DNA of 64,000 nucleotides from Rathayibacter sp. Leaf185 (lineage in GTDB: Bacteria > Actinomycetota > Actinomycetes > Actinomycetales > Microbacteriaceae), in NCBI RefSeq assembly GCF_001423885.1, contig NZ_LMPP01000003.1:248001-312000 (forward strand), read 5' to 3'. Positions 8,487 to 18,891 of this stretch are shown one piece after another. The notes beneath the pieces were generated by a model. The model was not told the origin of the DNA and did no database searches. It was given only the letters and a program-made list of their open reading frames with translations. A program made the translations under genes and the position numbers. Positions within the stretch are counted from its first letter, which is position 1. Every line of letters begins with the position of its first letter.

Positions 8487-9566
8487 TCATCGACGCGACT
8501 GCAGCGCGAGCTCGACCAGGTCGACGAGCCGCTCGGAGCCGTCGCGGACGCCGACCGACGCGGCCTTCCGGCCCATCTCGTCGCGGCGGGAGGCGTCCTG
8601 GAGCAGGGGGACGAGGGAGTCGTCGACCCACCCGGGCAGGAACGCGGCGTCCTCGACGAGCACCGCTCCCCCGGCGTCGACCACTCCCCGCGCGTTGAAG
8701 CGCTGCTCGCCGTTGCCGACCGGGTACGGGATGTAGACCGCCGGCAGGCCGAGGGCGCTCAGCTCGCTGACCGTCGCGGCGCCGGCGCGGGAGACGGCGA
8801 GGTCGGCGGCCGAAAGGGCGAGGTCCATCCGGTCGCAGTAGGACAGGAGGTGGTAGCCGGCGATGCCGGGATCGGTGATCTCGGCGCGGTCGCCCGTGAT
8901 GTGCAGGATCTGGAAACCGGTCGCCAGGACGGCCGACGCGGAGGCGTGCACCGTCGCGTTGATCCGCCGGGCGCCGAGCGACCCGCCGGTGACGAGCAGG
9001 GTGGGGCGCGCGGGGTCGAGGCCGAACTCGCGCACCGCCTCCTCGCGCCGCGCCGCGCGGTCGAGGTCCGCGATCTCGCGCCGGAGCGGCATGCCGACGG
9101 TCCGTGCGTGCGGCAGCGGGGTGCCGTCGAACGCGACGCCGACCCACGGCGTCCCGCGGGCTCCGAGTCTGTTGGCGAGGCCCGGGCGGGCGTTCGCCTC
9201 GTGCACGACGAAAGGGACGCGGGCGCGGCGGGCCGCGAGGTAGGCGGGAGCGGCGGCGTACCCACCGAAGCCGACGACGGCGTCGATCCGGCGCTCCCGG
9301 ATCGTGCGGACGATGCCGTCGACCGTGGCGCGGAACGCGGCGGGGAAGCGCAGCGCGGCGGGGTTCGGCCGGCGCGGGAACGGCAGGCGCGGGATCACCG
9401 AGAGCTCGTAGCCGCGGAGCGGGACGAGTCGCGCCTCGAGCCCCTCGGCCGTGCCGAGCACGAGCACCTCGTCGTCGGATCGGCGCGCGCGGATCTCGTC
9501 GGCGGTCGCGAGCAGAGGATTGACATGGCCGGCGGTCCCGCCGCCGGCCAGCAGGAAGCGGGTCAC
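8487..9566 (-). CDS. murG: UDP-GlcNAc:lipid I GlcNAc transferase
   Basis: A 359-residue peripheral membrane GT28 glycosyltransferase converting lipid I to lipid II. The glycine-rich motif LLAGGGTAGHVNPLLA is at the N-terminus, VGFGGYAAAPAYLAA follows, and the donor-binding region contains TGGSLGARRIN and the SRAGAATVSEL block with PYP--NGEQ. The GTG start at 9564-9566 overlaps the ftsW stop by 4 bp (GTGA), and the GGCGGG context favours coupling. The same frame remains open far upstream through ftsW, but homology begins at VTRFLLAGGG. Confidence 0.96.
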   Translation of the reverse strand: MTRFLLAGGGTAGHVNPLLATADEIRARRSDDEVLVLGTAEGLEARLVPLRGYELSVIPRLPFPRRPNPAALRFPAAFRATVDGIVRTIRERRIDAVVGFGGYAAAPAYLAARRARVPFVVHEANARPGLANRLGARGTPWVGVAFDGTPLPHARTVGMPLRREIADLDRAARREEAVREFGLDPARPTLLVTGGSLGARRINATVHASASAVLATGFQILHITGDRAEITDPGIAGYHLLSYCDRMDLALSAADLAVSRAGAATVSELSALGLPAVYIPYPVGNGEQRFNARGVVDAGGAVLVEDAAFLPGWVDDSLVPLLQDASRRDEMGRKAASVGVRDGSERLVDLVELALQSRR

Positions 9567-10843
9567 TTCCCGCTCACCTCGTCGTGGCGGCGGCCGGCGC
9601 CGAGCACGGGCAGCGGCGCCGTCTGCGTGCGCGCGAACGAGAGGACGACTCCGATCGCGATCAGCGAGCTGACCAGCGCCGTGCCTCCGGAGGAGATGAG
9701 CGGCAAGGGGACCCCGAGCACCGGGAGCACCCCCAGCACCACGCCGATGTTGACGAACGCCTGGCCGATGAGCCAGACCATCACGGCGCCCGTGGCGATG
9801 CGGACGAAGGGATCGGTCGAGGAGTGGATCACTCGGAAGAAGGCGACGGCGAGCACCACGAAGAGGGCGAGGACCACGATCGCGCCGATCAGGCCGAGCT
9901 CCTCGCCGATGATGGCGAAGATGTAGTCGTTGTCGGCGGCCGGGAGCCACGACCACTTCGCCTTCGAGTTCCCGAGGCCGACTCCGAAGATCCCGCCGGA
10001 GGCCATCGCCCAGGTGCCGTGGACGGGCTGCCAGCACGAGTTCTGGTACTCCTCGCTGTTCGAGCAGTCGCCGAGGAACGACATGATCCGGGTGAGCCGG
10101 TTCTCGCTCGAGACTGCGAAGAGAACGGCTCCGACGGCGCCGACGACCACGATGGGGATGATCACCCGCATCCGCATGTTCGCGTAGAAGAGCGCCGCGA
10201 GCACGATGCCCGCCATGATCACGACGGTGCCGAGGTCGCCGCCGAGGAGGACGAGCCCGATCGACCCGCCCGCGACGATGCCGACCGGGATCAGCGCGTC
10301 CTTCCAATCCTCCGGACCGCGGTAGCGACGGGCGAGGAGGAGTCCGAGCCAGAGTGCGAGACCGAGCTTGATGAGCTCGGACGGCTGCATGGTGAACCCG
10401 CCGAAACGGAGCCAGTTGGTGTTGCCGCCGACCGACCAGCCCAGAGGAGTGAAGACGACCAGCACCTGCAGGAAGCATCCGATGCCGAGTATCGCCGGCG
10501 TCGCCTTCTTCCAGAAGACGAGCGGCAGCCGCGAGACGACCAGCATCAGCGGAACGCCGAGCAGCGCGAAGCCGCCCTGGCGGTAGAAGCCGCCGAACGA
10601 GTCGTCGCTGCTGATGTAGGACGTGACCGAGGAGGAGGACAGCACCATCGTCAGCCCGAAGAGCACGAGGAAGAGCGTCGTGCCGAAGAGCAGGTAGAAG
10701 TTGGGCGACTCCGACGCGAAGACCCGAGAGAGCACGATCCGCGCGGTGCGCGCACCGCCCTTCCTGGCTCCGGCGCCCTTCGCGGAGCCGGCCTTCTCAG
10801 TCCGGGAGCGACCCGGGAGTCTGCTCGTCGTCGGAGCGGTCAT
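9563..10843 (-). CDS. ftsW: FtsW, SEDS peptidoglycan glycosyltransferase
   Basis: A 426-residue polytopic membrane protein that polymerises septal peptidoglycan with FtsI. About ten hydrophobic segments follow a basic cytoplasmic N-terminus. SEDS motifs seen include QPSELIKLGLALWLG, GGDLGTVVIM (with the conserved acidic residue), and the C-terminal GVLPVLGVPLPLISSGGTAL. ATG at 10841-10843 overlaps the 3' end of murD by 47 bp. The neighbouring partner is ftsI five genes upstream. Confidence 0.96.
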   Translation of the reverse strand: MTAPTTSRLPGRSRTEKAGSAKGAGARKGGARTARIVLSRVFASESPNFYLLFGTTLFLVLFGLTMVLSSSSVTSYISSDDSFGGFYRQGGFALLGVPLMLVVSRLPLVFWKKATPAILGIGCFLQVLVVFTPLGWSVGGNTNWLRFGGFTMQPSELIKLGLALWLGLLLARRYRGPEDWKDALIPVGIVAGGSIGLVLLGGDLGTVVIMAGIVLAALFYANMRMRVIIPIVVVGAVGAVLFAVSSENRLTRIMSFLGDCSNSEEYQNSCWQPVHGTWAMASGGIFGVGLGNSKAKWSWLPAADNDYIFAIIGEELGLIGAIVVLALFVVLAVAFFRVIHSSTDPFVRIATGAVMVWLIGQAFVNIGVVLGVLPVLGVPLPLISSGGTALVSSLIAIGVVLSFARTQTAPLPVLGAGRRHDEVSGK

Positions 10844-12341
10844 CGGCCCCTCCTCCCAGATACGTCGTCACCGCGGCCGCGAACGAGCGGCCTCGAGCCG
10901 CGTAGTCGCGGAACTGGTCCATCGACGCCGCAGCGGGCGCGAGCAGAACGACGTCGCCCGGAAGGGCCAGCATCGCCGCGGCCTCGACGGCCGCCTGCAT
11001 CACGGCCCCAGTCTCATCCGCCGCCACCTCGGTGACGGGGAGTTCGGGCGCGTGTCGCTGGAATGCCTCGAGGACCGCCGCGCGGTCGACTCCGATGATC
11101 ACCGCGCCCCGGAGCCTGCCGACGTGAGCGGCAACGAGGGAGCCGACGTCGACGCCCTTCAGCAGGCCGCCGACCAGCCAGACCACCGAGGGATACGCAC
11201 GGAGGGAGGCGTCGGCCGCGTGCGGATTCGTCGCCTTGGAGTCGTCGACCCACGTCACCCCTGCGCTCTCGGCCACCACCTGGATACGGTGCGCGTCGAG
11301 CTCGAACGTCGACAGCGCGCGACGGATCGCGCCGGGCTCGATACCGCACGCCCGCGAGAGCGCGGCGGCGGCGAGGATGTTCTGCACGATGTGGGGTGCT
11401 GCGAGGTGGCGCGCGGCCAGCTCGTCGACCGTGGCGATCTCGAGGGCGTTCGTCCGGCGGTCCTCGAGGAACGCGCGGTCGCAGAGGATCCCGTCGACGA
11501 TGCCGAAGTCGCTCGGGCCGGGGACGCCGAGCCCGAAGCCGATGGCGCGCGCACCCTCGACCACCTCGGCGTCGAGGACCATCTGCTCGGTCGCCGCGTC
11601 GGAGCGGTTGTAGACGCAGGCGACCCGGGTGTTCGCGTAGACCTTGGCCTTCGCCGCGCGGTACTCCTCGAACGACCCGTGCCAGTCGAGGTGGTCCTCG
11701 GCGATGTTGAGGCAGGCGCTCGCGATCGGCTCTATCGCGCCGAGGTAGTGCAGCTGGTAGCTCGAGAGCTCGACGACGAGCACGTCGAAGCCCTGCGGAT
11801 CGCGCACGGCGTCGAGCACCGGGATGCCGATGTTGCCGCACGGGGCGGCGCGGAGCCCGCCGGCCACGAGCATGCTCGCCGTCAGCTGCACCGTCGTGGT
11901 CTTGCCGTTCGTGCCCGTGACGGCGATCCACTCCGCGGGGGCGCCGTCCGGGCCCGTCACCTTGTCGCGCACGCGCCAGGCCAGCTCGACGTCCCCCCAC
12001 AGGGCGATTCCGGACGAGACGGCCCATTCGACGATCGGATGCGTCGGGCGGAAGCCGGGCGAGACGATCACGAGCTCCGGGTCGAAGGCGGTGAGCTGCT
12101 CCGGCACGGCGTCGAGGCGCTCCGCGCGGTGCAGACGCGCGCCGATCACCTCGAGGAGGCGCTCGCGCTGCTCGTCGGCGCGATCGGCGAGGACGAGGAC
12201 GTCGGAGCCGAGCTCGGTCAGCGTATCGGCGACCGAGAAACCGGTCACTCCGAGTCCGAGCACGGCGACGCGCAGACCGCGCCAGTCGGAGTGCCAGCTG
12301 CGGAGCGCATCGAGGCGGGCGACGAGAGCGGGATCGGTCAT
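10797..12341 (-). CDS. murD: UDP-MurNAc-L-alanine--D-glutamate ligase
   Basis: A 514-residue cytoplasmic ligase adding D-Glu to the peptide stem. N-terminal Rossmann segment [15 protein letters not shown] (~25-39), ATP loop [10 protein letters not shown] (~141-150), [18 protein letters not shown] and [11 protein letters not shown] are all present. It is longer than typical (~450 residues), mainly from insertions in the central and C-terminal domains. The ATG at 12339-12341 overlaps the mraY stop (ATGA); a longer frame-through into mraY is rejected because [10 protein letters not shown] starts the homologous region. Confidence 0.96.
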   Translation of the reverse strand: MTDPALVARLDALRSWHSDWRGLRVAVLGLGVTGFSVADTLTELGSDVLVLADRADEQRERLLEVIGARLHRAERLDAVPEQLTAFDPELVIVSPGFRPTHPIVEWAVSSGIALWGDVELAWRVRDKVTGPDGAPAEWIAVTGTNGKTTTVQLTASMLVAGGLRAAPCGNIGIPVLDAVRDPQGFDVLVVELSSYQLHYLGAIEPIASACLNIAEDHLDWHGSFEEYRAAKAKVYANTRVACVYNRSDAATEQMVLDAEVVEGARAIGFGLGVPGPSDFGIVDGILCDRAFLEDRRTNALEIATVDELAARHLAAPHIVQNILAAAALSRACGIEPGAIRRALSTFELDAHRIQVVAESAGVTWVDDSKATNPHAADASLRAYPSVVWLVGGLLKGVDVGSLVAAHVGRLRGAVIIGVDRAAVLEAFQRHAPELPVTEVAADETGAVMQAAVEAAAMLALPGDVVLLAPAAASMDQFRDYAARGRSFAAAVTTYLGGGADDRSDDEQTPGSLPD

Positions 12342-13432
12342 GCCAGGGAGAGCCATTCGAGGTAGAAGAGCCCGACGCCTGCGGCGACGAGGATGCCGGC
12401 GATGATCCAGAAGCGGACCACCACCGTGATCTCGGCCCAGCCCTTGAGCTCGAAGTGGTGGTGGAGCGGGCTCATCAGGAAGATGCGCTTGCCCCGGGTG
12501 ATCTTGAAGTAGATCCGCTGCAGGATGACCGAGCCGGTGACGATCACGAAGAGGCCGCCGATCAGGATGACGAGCAGCTCGGTGCGGGTCAGGATGGCGA
12601 GGGCCGCGAGGGCGCCGCCGAGGCCGAGCGACCCGGTGTCGCCCATGAAGATCTGTGCCGGCGAGGTGTTCCACCAGAGGAATCCGACGAGCGCGCCCGA
12701 GATGGCCGCGGCGATGATCGCGAGGTCGAAGGGGTCGCTGACCTGATAGCACTTGTCGGCCACTTCGGGGTTCAGCTGCGCGTCGAAGCACCACTGGTTC
12801 GACTGCCAGAAGCCGATGATCACGTAGGAGCCGATGGCCAGGATCGACGAGCCGGTCGCGAGGCCGTCCAGTCCGTCGGCCACGTTCACGCCGTTCGACG
12901 TGCTCGTCACGATCACGCAGATCCACAGCACGAAGAGCCCGATGCCGATCCAGCCGAGCGAGGCGAAGTCGAGCGGCAGATCGCGGATGAACGAGATCGA
13001 GGTGGAGGCCGGTGTCAGGCCGTTGGAGTCGCGCACCATGATCGCGATCACGGCGAAGGCCGCCGCGACGATCACCTGACCCGCGATCTTGGCCCAACCG
13101 CCGAGCCCGAGACTGCGCTGATTGCGGGTCTTGAGGAAGTCGTCGAGGAAGCCGACGAGGCCGAGCCCGACCATCATGAAGAGCACGAGCAGTGCCGACG
13201 GAGCGATCGCCCGGTTGCCGAACAGCATCGCGAGGAAGTATCCCGCGACGGTGGCGAAGATGATGACGATGCCGCCCATCGTCGCCGTGCCGTGCTTGAC
13301 GTGGTGCGACTTCGGTCCGTCCTCGCGGATGAACTGACCCCACTTGAGCCTGTGGAAGAGGCGGATGAACAGCGGCGTCAGCAGCAGCGTGAAGGCGCCG
13401 GAGAAGGCTCCGGCCAGGAGGAGTGCTCTCAT
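12338..13432 (-). CDS. mraY: Phospho-MurNAc-pentapeptide transferase
   Basis: A 364-residue, roughly ten-TM enzyme that transfers phospho-MurNAc-pentapeptide to undecaprenyl phosphate to make lipid I. Signature motifs: [16 protein letters not shown] near residue 45, FLDDFLK with the paired catalytic aspartates, [35 protein letters not shown]-type block ([17 protein letters not shown]), and the C-terminal [13 protein letters not shown]. The ATG at 13430-13432 overlaps the murF stop by 4 bp. Confidence 0.98.
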   Translation of the reverse strand: MRALLLAGAFSGAFTLLLTPLFIRLFHRLKWGQFIREDGPKSHHVKHGTATMGGIVIIFATVAGYFLAMLFGNRAIAPSALLVLFMMVGLGLVGFLDDFLKTRNQRSLGLGGWAKIAGQVIVAAAFAVIAIMVRDSNGLTPASTSISFIRDLPLDFASLGWIGIGLFVLWICVIVTSTSNGVNVADGLDGLATGSSILAIGSYVIIGFWQSNQWCFDAQLNPEVADKCYQVSDPFDLAIIAAAISGALVGFLWWNTSPAQIFMGDTGSLGLGGALAALAILTRTELLVILIGGLFVIVTGSVILQRIYFKITRGKRIFLMSPLHHHFELKGWAEITVVVRFWIIAGILVAAGVGLFYLEWLSLA

Positions 13433-14853
13433 CGGTGGCGCTCCCCCAGTCGGTCGCCGAGGAATCGCAGGCCGGCGGAGTTCGACGACTTCACCAGCAC
13501 GGTGTCTCCGCTCTGCAGGTAGCCGTCGAGGACGTCGAACGCCTCGTCGGCGGTCTCGACGAAGACGGACTCGCCGCTCCAGGAGCCCTCGCGCTCGGCC
13601 GCCACGTGGATGCGGCGCGCTCCGGCGCCGACCACGACGATCTGCGCGATGTTGAGGCGGACGGCGAGCAGGCCGATCCGGTCGTGCTCCTCGTCGGCCC
13701 ACTCCCCGAGCTCGCTCATCTCGCCGAGGACCGCGACGGTGCGGCCCTCCGGCTTCCTGATCTGGGCGAGGGTCCGCAGTGCGGCGGCGGTGGAGTCGGG
13801 GGACGCGTTGTACGCGTCGTTGACGACGGTCACGTCCGGGCCGCCGAGGACCTGCATCCGCCAGCGCTCGGCGAGCGTGACGGTGGAGAGTGCCTCGACC
13901 ACGGCGTCGAGCGGCACGCCGACCGAGAGCGCGGCGGCCGTCGCGGCGAGGGCGTTCATGACGTGGTGCTCGCCGAGCACCCGGAGGAACAGCTCGGCGC
14001 TGCCCGGCTCCCGACCCTCGCCCGCGGTCACCTGGATCGTGAAGCGGGTGCCCTCAGCCGAGGACTCGACGTCGACGGCCCGCACGTCGGCGCCCTCGCC
14101 TCTGCCGAACCAGAGCACGCGGGCGGCGGTGCGGTGCGCCATCGAGGCGACACGGCCGTCGTCGATGTTGAGGACCGCGACGTCGTCGGCGGTGAGGTCG
14201 GCGACCATCTCGGTCTTCGCCTCGAGGGTGCGCTCGATCCCGCCGAACTCGCCGGCGTGCGCCAGCCCCACGGCGAGGACGACGCCCACGTCGGGCTTGG
14301 CCATCCGCACGAGGCGGCGGATCTCGCCCACGGCGCTGGCACCCATCTCGGCGACGAGGAACCGCGTCGACTCCGAGACCTGGAGCATCGTGATCGGAGC
14401 GCCGACCTCGTTGTTGAACGAGCCGCGGGGAGCGACGGTCTCTCCGACCCGCTCGAGCACGGTGCGCAGCAGGTTCTTCGTGGTCGTCTTGCCGTTCGAG
14501 CCGGTCACGCCGATGACGGTGAGACCGCCGAGCGCGCGCACCCGGCGGACGACCTCGGTCGCCAGGGCGCCCAGAGCCTCGACGGAGTCGTCGACGAGCA
14601 CCTGGGGCACGTCGAGGTCGAGCGGTCGCTCGACGATGAGGAGCGCGGCGCCGTTCTCGACGGCGACCGGCGCGAAGAGGTGGCCGTCGGTGTGCTCGCC
14701 GCGCTTGGCGACGAAGACGCCGCCCGGCACGATCTCGCGCGAGTCGGTCTCGGTCGGGCCGTCGATGACGGTCGAGGCGTTCGAGGACGCGCCGGCGAGG
14801 TGCAGGCGACCGGAGACGGCCGCGGCGATCTCGGTGAGGGTCAGGGCGATCAT
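13429..14853 (-). CDS. murF: UDP-MurNAc-tripeptide--D-Ala-D-Ala ligase
   Basis: A 474-residue cytoplasmic ligase adding D-Ala-D-Ala to the nucleotide tripeptide. ATP loop [12 protein letters not shown] lies at ~117-126, with [11 protein letters not shown] and [10 protein letters not shown] characteristic of MurF rather than MurE. Start is ATG at 14853, immediately next to the murE stop. No ddl gene is seen in the cluster, so the D-Ala-D-Ala ligase must be encoded elsewhere. Confidence 0.97.
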   Translation of the reverse strand: MIALTLTEIAAAVSGRLHLAGASSNASTVIDGPTETDSREIVPGGVFVAKRGEHTDGHLFAPVAVENGAALLIVERPLDLDVPQVLVDDSVEALGALATEVVRRVRALGGLTVIGVTGSNGKTTTKNLLRTVLERVGETVAPRGSFNNEVGAPITMLQVSESTRFLVAEMGASAVGEIRRLVRMAKPDVGVVLAVGLAHAGEFGGIERTLEAKTEMVADLTADDVAVLNIDDGRVASMAHRTAARVLWFGRGEGADVRAVDVESSAEGTRFTIQVTAGEGREPGSAELFLRVLGEHHVMNALAATAAALSVGVPLDAVVEALSTVTLAERWRMQVLGGPDVTVVNDAYNASPDSTAAALRTLAQIRKPEGRTVAVLGEMSELGEWADEEHDRIGLLAVRLNIAQIVVVGAGARRIHVAAEREGSWSGESVFVETADEAFDVLDGYLQSGDTVLVKSSNSAGLRFLGDRLGERHR

Positions 14854-16476
14854 CTAGAGCCAGCCCGCCTCGCGCAGGGCCTGACGGACGTCGTCTCGGG
14901 CCGAATACGGCATGTGCACTCCTGCGATCTCCTGGTAGTCCTCGTGGCCCGGTCCGGCGTAGAGGATCGAATCGCCCTCGCGCGCGAGCGCGACGGCGGC
15001 GCGCACGGCGGCACGCGGGTCGGGGATCTCGTGGATCTCCCGGTCGGGGACGGCTGAGGCCGCCGACTGGACGAGAACCGCGCGGATGGCCGCCGGATCC
15101 TCCCAGCGCGGGTGGAAGTCGGTCACGACGACGACGTCGGAGAGACGAGCGGCGATCGCGCCCATCTCGGCGCGCTTGGTCGTGTCGCGGTCGCCGTCGG
15201 CTCCGAACACCATGATCAAGCGGCCGGGCGTGAGGGCGCGCAGGGCCTCGAGGGCGTTGGCGAAGGCGTCGGGAGTGTGCCCGTAGTCGACGTAGACGCT
15301 GGGTCCGCGATCCCCCGAGACGCGCTCGGCGCGACCCGGGATGTACACGTCGAGCCGGCTCTCCTCGAGCGCGTGCGCGATCGCCTCGAGGTCGAAGCCG
15401 GACTCGACGAGCATCACGATCGCCAGGGCCGCGTTCGCCGCCATGTACCAGCCGATCAGCGGGATGGTCACCTCGACCGAGCGGTTCTCGGGCCCGTCGA
15501 GGCGGAAGGTCGTGCCCTCGGACGTGCCGGCGACGACGGTCATCGACCAGTCGGCCTCGTGCGCGGGCGCGACGCCGACGACCGGCGAGCTCGCGAGGGT
15601 GGTCACGGGGATCCGGCTGCGCTCGGCGAGCTGCCTCCCCCAGACGCTGTCGACGGTGACGACCCCTCGGCGCGCCCGCTCCGGCTGGAACAGGTCGGCC
15701 TTCGCCTCGAAGTAGTGCTCCATGTCGGCGTAGTCGTCGAGGTGGTCGTGGCTGAGGTTGGTGAAGCCGACGACGTCGAAGACGAGGCCGTCGATCCGGT
15801 GACGCGTCAGCGCCTGCGCCGACACTTCGATGGAGACGGCCCGCACGGCCGACTCCCGCATCCGGGCGAGCAGGCCGTGCAGCTCGCTGGCCTCGGGAGT
15901 CGTCAGAGCGCTCACCACGGCGACATCGCCGATGCGCCGCTCGGCGGTCGAGCTGAGGCCCGACACGACACCGAGGCGGCGGAGGAGGGCGTCGAGCAGG
16001 TACACGACGCTGGTCTTGCCGTTCGTCCCGGTGACGCCGAAGAGCGTGGGGACGTCCTCGCGCGTGCGGTGGATCCACGCCGCGACGTCACCGAGGGCGG
16101 CTCGCGGGTCCGGCGTCACGAGCACGGGAAGTCCGGAGGACGCGGCGAGGGCCGCCCCCTCGGGATCGGTCAGGACGGCGACCGCACCCGACGCTGCTGC
16201 GTCGGCCGAGAACGCGGCGCCGTGCGCGCGACGTCCGGCGACACCGACGTACAGGTCGCCCGACTCGACCTGGCGCGAATCGAGCGTGACGCCGCTGACC
16301 TCCACGCCCTCGACGCCGCGGACGGGGCCGAGCGAGAACTCCGTCACCAGCTGCGACAGCGAACGGGGCACGGGGTGCTCCGGACGGAGGGAGGTCTGCG
16401 GGCGAGTGTCGTGCAATGCCCGCTCTTTCTCTCGATCTGGTGCTTCTGGTCTGTGCAGTTCTGGCGCGATCACCAC
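14854..16476 (-). CDS. murE: UDP-MurNAc-dipeptide ligase MurE with atypical substrate motif
   Basis: A cytoplasmic ligase (540 residues as drawn) adding the third stem residue. The ATP loop [15 protein letters not shown] and FTNLSHDHLDDY are intact. The motif read as DNPR in meso-diaminopimelate enzymes appears here as FHPR (TDFHPRWEDP, bases 15094-15120). That fits a family known for non-DAP B-type peptidoglycan with diaminobutyrate, ornithine, lysine or homoserine, but the actual residue cannot be read from sequence. The start is uncertain. GTG at 16474-16476 overlaps ftsI; a TTG at 16414-16416 (upstream of the conserved LRPEHP) and a GTG at 16369-16371 with GGAG 7 nt upstream are alternatives. 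Confidence 0.93.
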   Translation of the reverse strand: MVIAPELHRPEAPDREKERALHDTRPQTSLRPEHPVPRSLSQLVTEFSLGPVRGVEGVEVSGVTLDSRQVESGDLYVGVAGRRAHGAAFSADAAASGAVAVLTDPEGAALAASSGLPVLVTPDPRAALGDVAAWIHRTREDVPTLFGVTGTNGKTSVVYLLDALLRRLGVVSGLSSTAERRIGDVAVVSALTTPEASELHGLLARMRESAVRAVSIEVSAQALTRHRIDGLVFDVVGFTNLSHDHLDDYADMEHYFEAKADLFQPERARRGVVTVDSVWGRQLAERSRIPVTTLASSPVVGVAPAHEADWSMTVVAGTSEGTTFRLDGPENRSVEVTIPLIGWYMAANAALAIVMLVESGFDLEAIAHALEESRLDVYIPGRAERVSGDRGPSVYVDYGHTPDAFANALEALRALTPGRLIMVFGADGDRDTTKRAEMGAIAARLSDVVVVTDFHPRWEDPAAIRAVLVQSAASAVPDREIHEIPDPRAAVRAAVALAREGDSILYAGPGHEDYQEIAGVHMPYSARDDVRQALREAGWL

Positions 16477-18242
16477 GTGGTGGGGTACTGCACCGGCGGC
16501 ACCGTCGACGGCTCCACCCTGTTCGTCTTCAGGACCTGCGTCATGACCTGCTGGAACACGGGGGCGGTCGCCTGGGACGTGTTCATCTTAACCGGATCGG
16601 CGATGGTGACCGTCACGACGTACTCCGGGTCCTCCGCCGGCGCGAGGCCGGCGAGCGAGACGGTGTAGCTCGACGAGTAGCCGCCGTTGCCGTCCGGCTG
16701 CTGCGCGGTTCCGGTCTTCGTGGCGATGTTGTAGCCGTCGACGTGGATGTAGTCGGCGAGCCATCCCTCGTTGTAATGGGTCTGCAGCATGTCGACGACG
16801 TCCTTCGCGGCCGACGGTGAGACGACCTGGGTACCGGTGGAGTCGGGCACGTCGATCACCGAGCCGTCGGCCGTCGTGCAGCCGGCGACGAGCTGTGCCG
16901 GAAGGCGCACTCCGCCGTTGCCGAGCGTCTGGTAGATCCCCGCGACCTGGACGGCGGTCGCCGAGACGCCCTGCCCGAACATGGTCGTGTAGTTCGTCTG
17001 GTTGTCCCAGTCCTGGTAGTCGGCGAGCTGGCCACCGGACTCACCGGGGAAGTCCACGGCGGTCGAGGCGCCGAGCCCGAACTTCGTCATGTAGTCGTAG
17101 CGCTTCTCTGCCGAGAGCTTCGAGCCGAGCGTCGCGATGCCCACGTTCGACGAGTCCTTGAGGATGCCCGTGAGCGTGTAGTTGGTCGGAGTGTGCGCGA
17201 AGTCGTCGCTGAACGACGCACCGTCCTTCTCGAACGTGTCGGGAATCACCGCCTGGGTGGTCGGCGTGGCGAGTCCCTGGTCGATGAGCATCGCCGCGGT
17301 CATCGGCTTGAACGTCGATCCGGGCTCGAACGGGCTCTGGAACGCGCGCGAGCCGCGATCGGCCGCCGCGCTCGCGGAGACGTTGTTGGGGTCGACCGTC
17401 GGCGTCTCGGCGACGGTCAGCAGCTTGCCGGTCTTGACCTCCTGCACGACGACGATGCCGTAGCTGCCGCCGACCTCCGCCACGCGCGCCGAGAGCACCT
17501 GCTGCGCGTAGTACTGCAGATCGGAGTCGATCGTCAGCTGCAGCTGCCCGCCGTCGACGGCGGGCGTCTCCGAGACCGTGCTGCCCGGGATCCGCACGTA
17601 GTCGGCGCTGCGCTCGTAGCTCTCGGAGCCGTTCGCGCCGGCGAGACAGGCGTTGTCGGCGTACTCCACACCCTCCTGAGCCGCACCGTCGGCGCCGACG
17701 TAGCCGACCAGGTTGCCCGCGACCGCGCCGTTGGGGTACGTGCGGCCCTGCTGCGTCTCGAAGTACGTCCACGGGATGTCGAGCGCGATGAGCTTCTGGT
17801 AGGCCTCGAGGTCGAGCCCCTCCGAGAGGATCAGGTAGTTCGCCTTCGGGTCCTGGGCGAGCGCTCCGCTCACGGCCGCGGTGATCTGCTCGACCGACTG
17901 CCCGGTGATCGCGCCGATCTCCGATGCGGCCTGCTCCACGCTGACCACGACCTCCTGGCCGTCGGGCATCTCGCGGAGGAACTCGGCCACGTTCTTGGGC
18001 GACGTCGTGAGCCGGTAGCGGGTCGTCGTGTCCGCGAGGACGGTGCCGGAGCGATCGACGATCGTGCCGCGGGTGCCGTAGGTGACGACACTGTTCGACT
18101 GGTTCTGCGCCGCCTCGTCGGTCAGCTCGTTCGCCCGGACGATCTGGATGTCGACCAGCTTTCCGATGAAGAGTCCGACGATCGCGATGATGATGACGAA
18201 GGTGACGGCGGTGCGCCTCCTGCTTGACCGGTGGTGTCTCAC
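16470..18242 (-). CDS. ftsI: Septal penicillin-binding protein FtsI/PBP3 (class B)
   Basis: A 590-residue bitopic transpeptidase cross-linking septal peptidoglycan with FtsW. A short basic N-terminus and one TM anchor (VTFVIIIAIVGLFIGKLV) precede the pedestal domain (RGTIVDRSGTVLA). The transpeptidase motifs are complete: STFK (active Ser), SSN, and KTGTA. There is no PASTA domain. Start is GTG at 18240-18242, 76 bp after ftsL. Length is normal for actinobacterial PbpB. Confidence 0.96.
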   Translation of the reverse strand: MRHHRSSRRRTAVTFVIIIAIVGLFIGKLVDIQIVRANELTDEAAQNQSNSVVTYGTRGTIVDRSGTVLADTTTRYRLTTSPKNVAEFLREMPDGQEVVVSVEQAASEIGAITGQSVEQITAAVSGALAQDPKANYLILSEGLDLEAYQKLIALDIPWTYFETQQGRTYPNGAVAGNLVGYVGADGAAQEGVEYADNACLAGANGSESYERSADYVRIPGSTVSETPAVDGGQLQLTIDSDLQYYAQQVLSARVAEVGGSYGIVVVQEVKTGKLLTVAETPTVDPNNVSASAAADRGSRAFQSPFEPGSTFKPMTAAMLIDQGLATPTTQAVIPDTFEKDGASFSDDFAHTPTNYTLTGILKDSSNVGIATLGSKLSAEKRYDYMTKFGLGASTAVDFPGESGGQLADYQDWDNQTNYTTMFGQGVSATAVQVAGIYQTLGNGGVRLPAQLVAGCTTADGSVIDVPDSTGTQVVSPSAAKDVVDMLQTHYNEGWLADYIHVDGYNIATKTGTAQQPDGNGGYSSSYTVSLAGLAPAEDPEYVVTVTIADPVKMNTSQATAPVFQQVMTQVLKTNRVEPSTVPPVQYPTTW

Positions 18243-18318
18243 TGCGGAGCTGTCCTTCTTCCTCCGGGCGGCAGCGCCGTCCTTCGTCGTGGCCGTCGCG
18301 GCAGGTGTGGCGTGCGGG

Positions 18319-18891
18319 TCAGTGCGTGATGGGAGCCGGGAGCTCGCCCTGCAACGGTACGGCCGAGGTCGCCGAGGCCGCGGAGGACGCGCTCGCGTCG
18401 GCGGACGCGGCGGGGGGCTGGATCAGGGCGTTCGGGACGAGCGTCGAGGCGGTGGCGGCGGTGCCGACCTCGCTCGCGGCGGCCGAGGCCGGGTCACCCA
18501 GCACGGCGCCGTCCGACAGGCGGAGGTAGACCGGAGCGGTGTTCGCCACCATCCCGAGGCCCTGCGCCGCCGTCGCGAGGTTCTGCGGCGAGCTGAGCGT
18601 GTCGACCGCGTCCTGCTTCTCGGCATTGCTGCGGGTGAGCGTCTTCTGCTCGGTCTGCAGCGCCGAGATCTGGTACGCGCCCTGCGAGAGCCCGACGCTC
18701 ACGAGCAGCTGCACGACGATGATCGCGAACAGGCCCGCGACGGCGACGATCCCGTAGACGAGCTTGGGGCGCGGGCTCTTCGCCGCGTCGGGGACCGCCT
18801 CGATGCGGGGCCGCTCGGTCGGGGCACCGGGCCGGGCCGGCCGTGCCTGCTCGATGGCGATGACGGGTTCGATGACTGCGGTGGCGCTCAT
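18319..18891 (-). CDS. ftsL: FtsL-like divisome protein
   Basis: A 190-residue bitopic protein between rsmH and ftsI, the normal site of ftsL. A cytoplasmic Pro/Arg-rich segment (~60 residues) is followed by one TM helix ([21 protein letters not shown]), then a short coiled-coil stretch ([20 protein letters not shown]) and an Ala/Ser-rich tail. Sequence similarity within FtsL is low, so the name rests on topology and position. ATG at 18889-18891 overlaps the rsmH stop (ATGA). Confidence 0.85.
   Translation of the reverse strand: MSATAVIEPVIAIEQARPARPGAPTERPRIEAVPDAAKSPRPKLVYGIVAVAGLFAIIVVQLLVSVGLSQGAYQISALQTEQKTLTRSNAEKQDAVDTLSSPQNLATAAQGLGMVANTAPVYLRLSDGAVLGDPASAAASEVGTAATASTLVPNALIQPPAASADASASSAASATSAVPLQGELPAPITH

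Noticed and set aside
12342-13343. murD extended through mraY into a single 848-residue protein
   Set aside because: The extra N-terminal stretch is an out-of-frame reading of mraY; MurD homology starts at the ATG at 12341.
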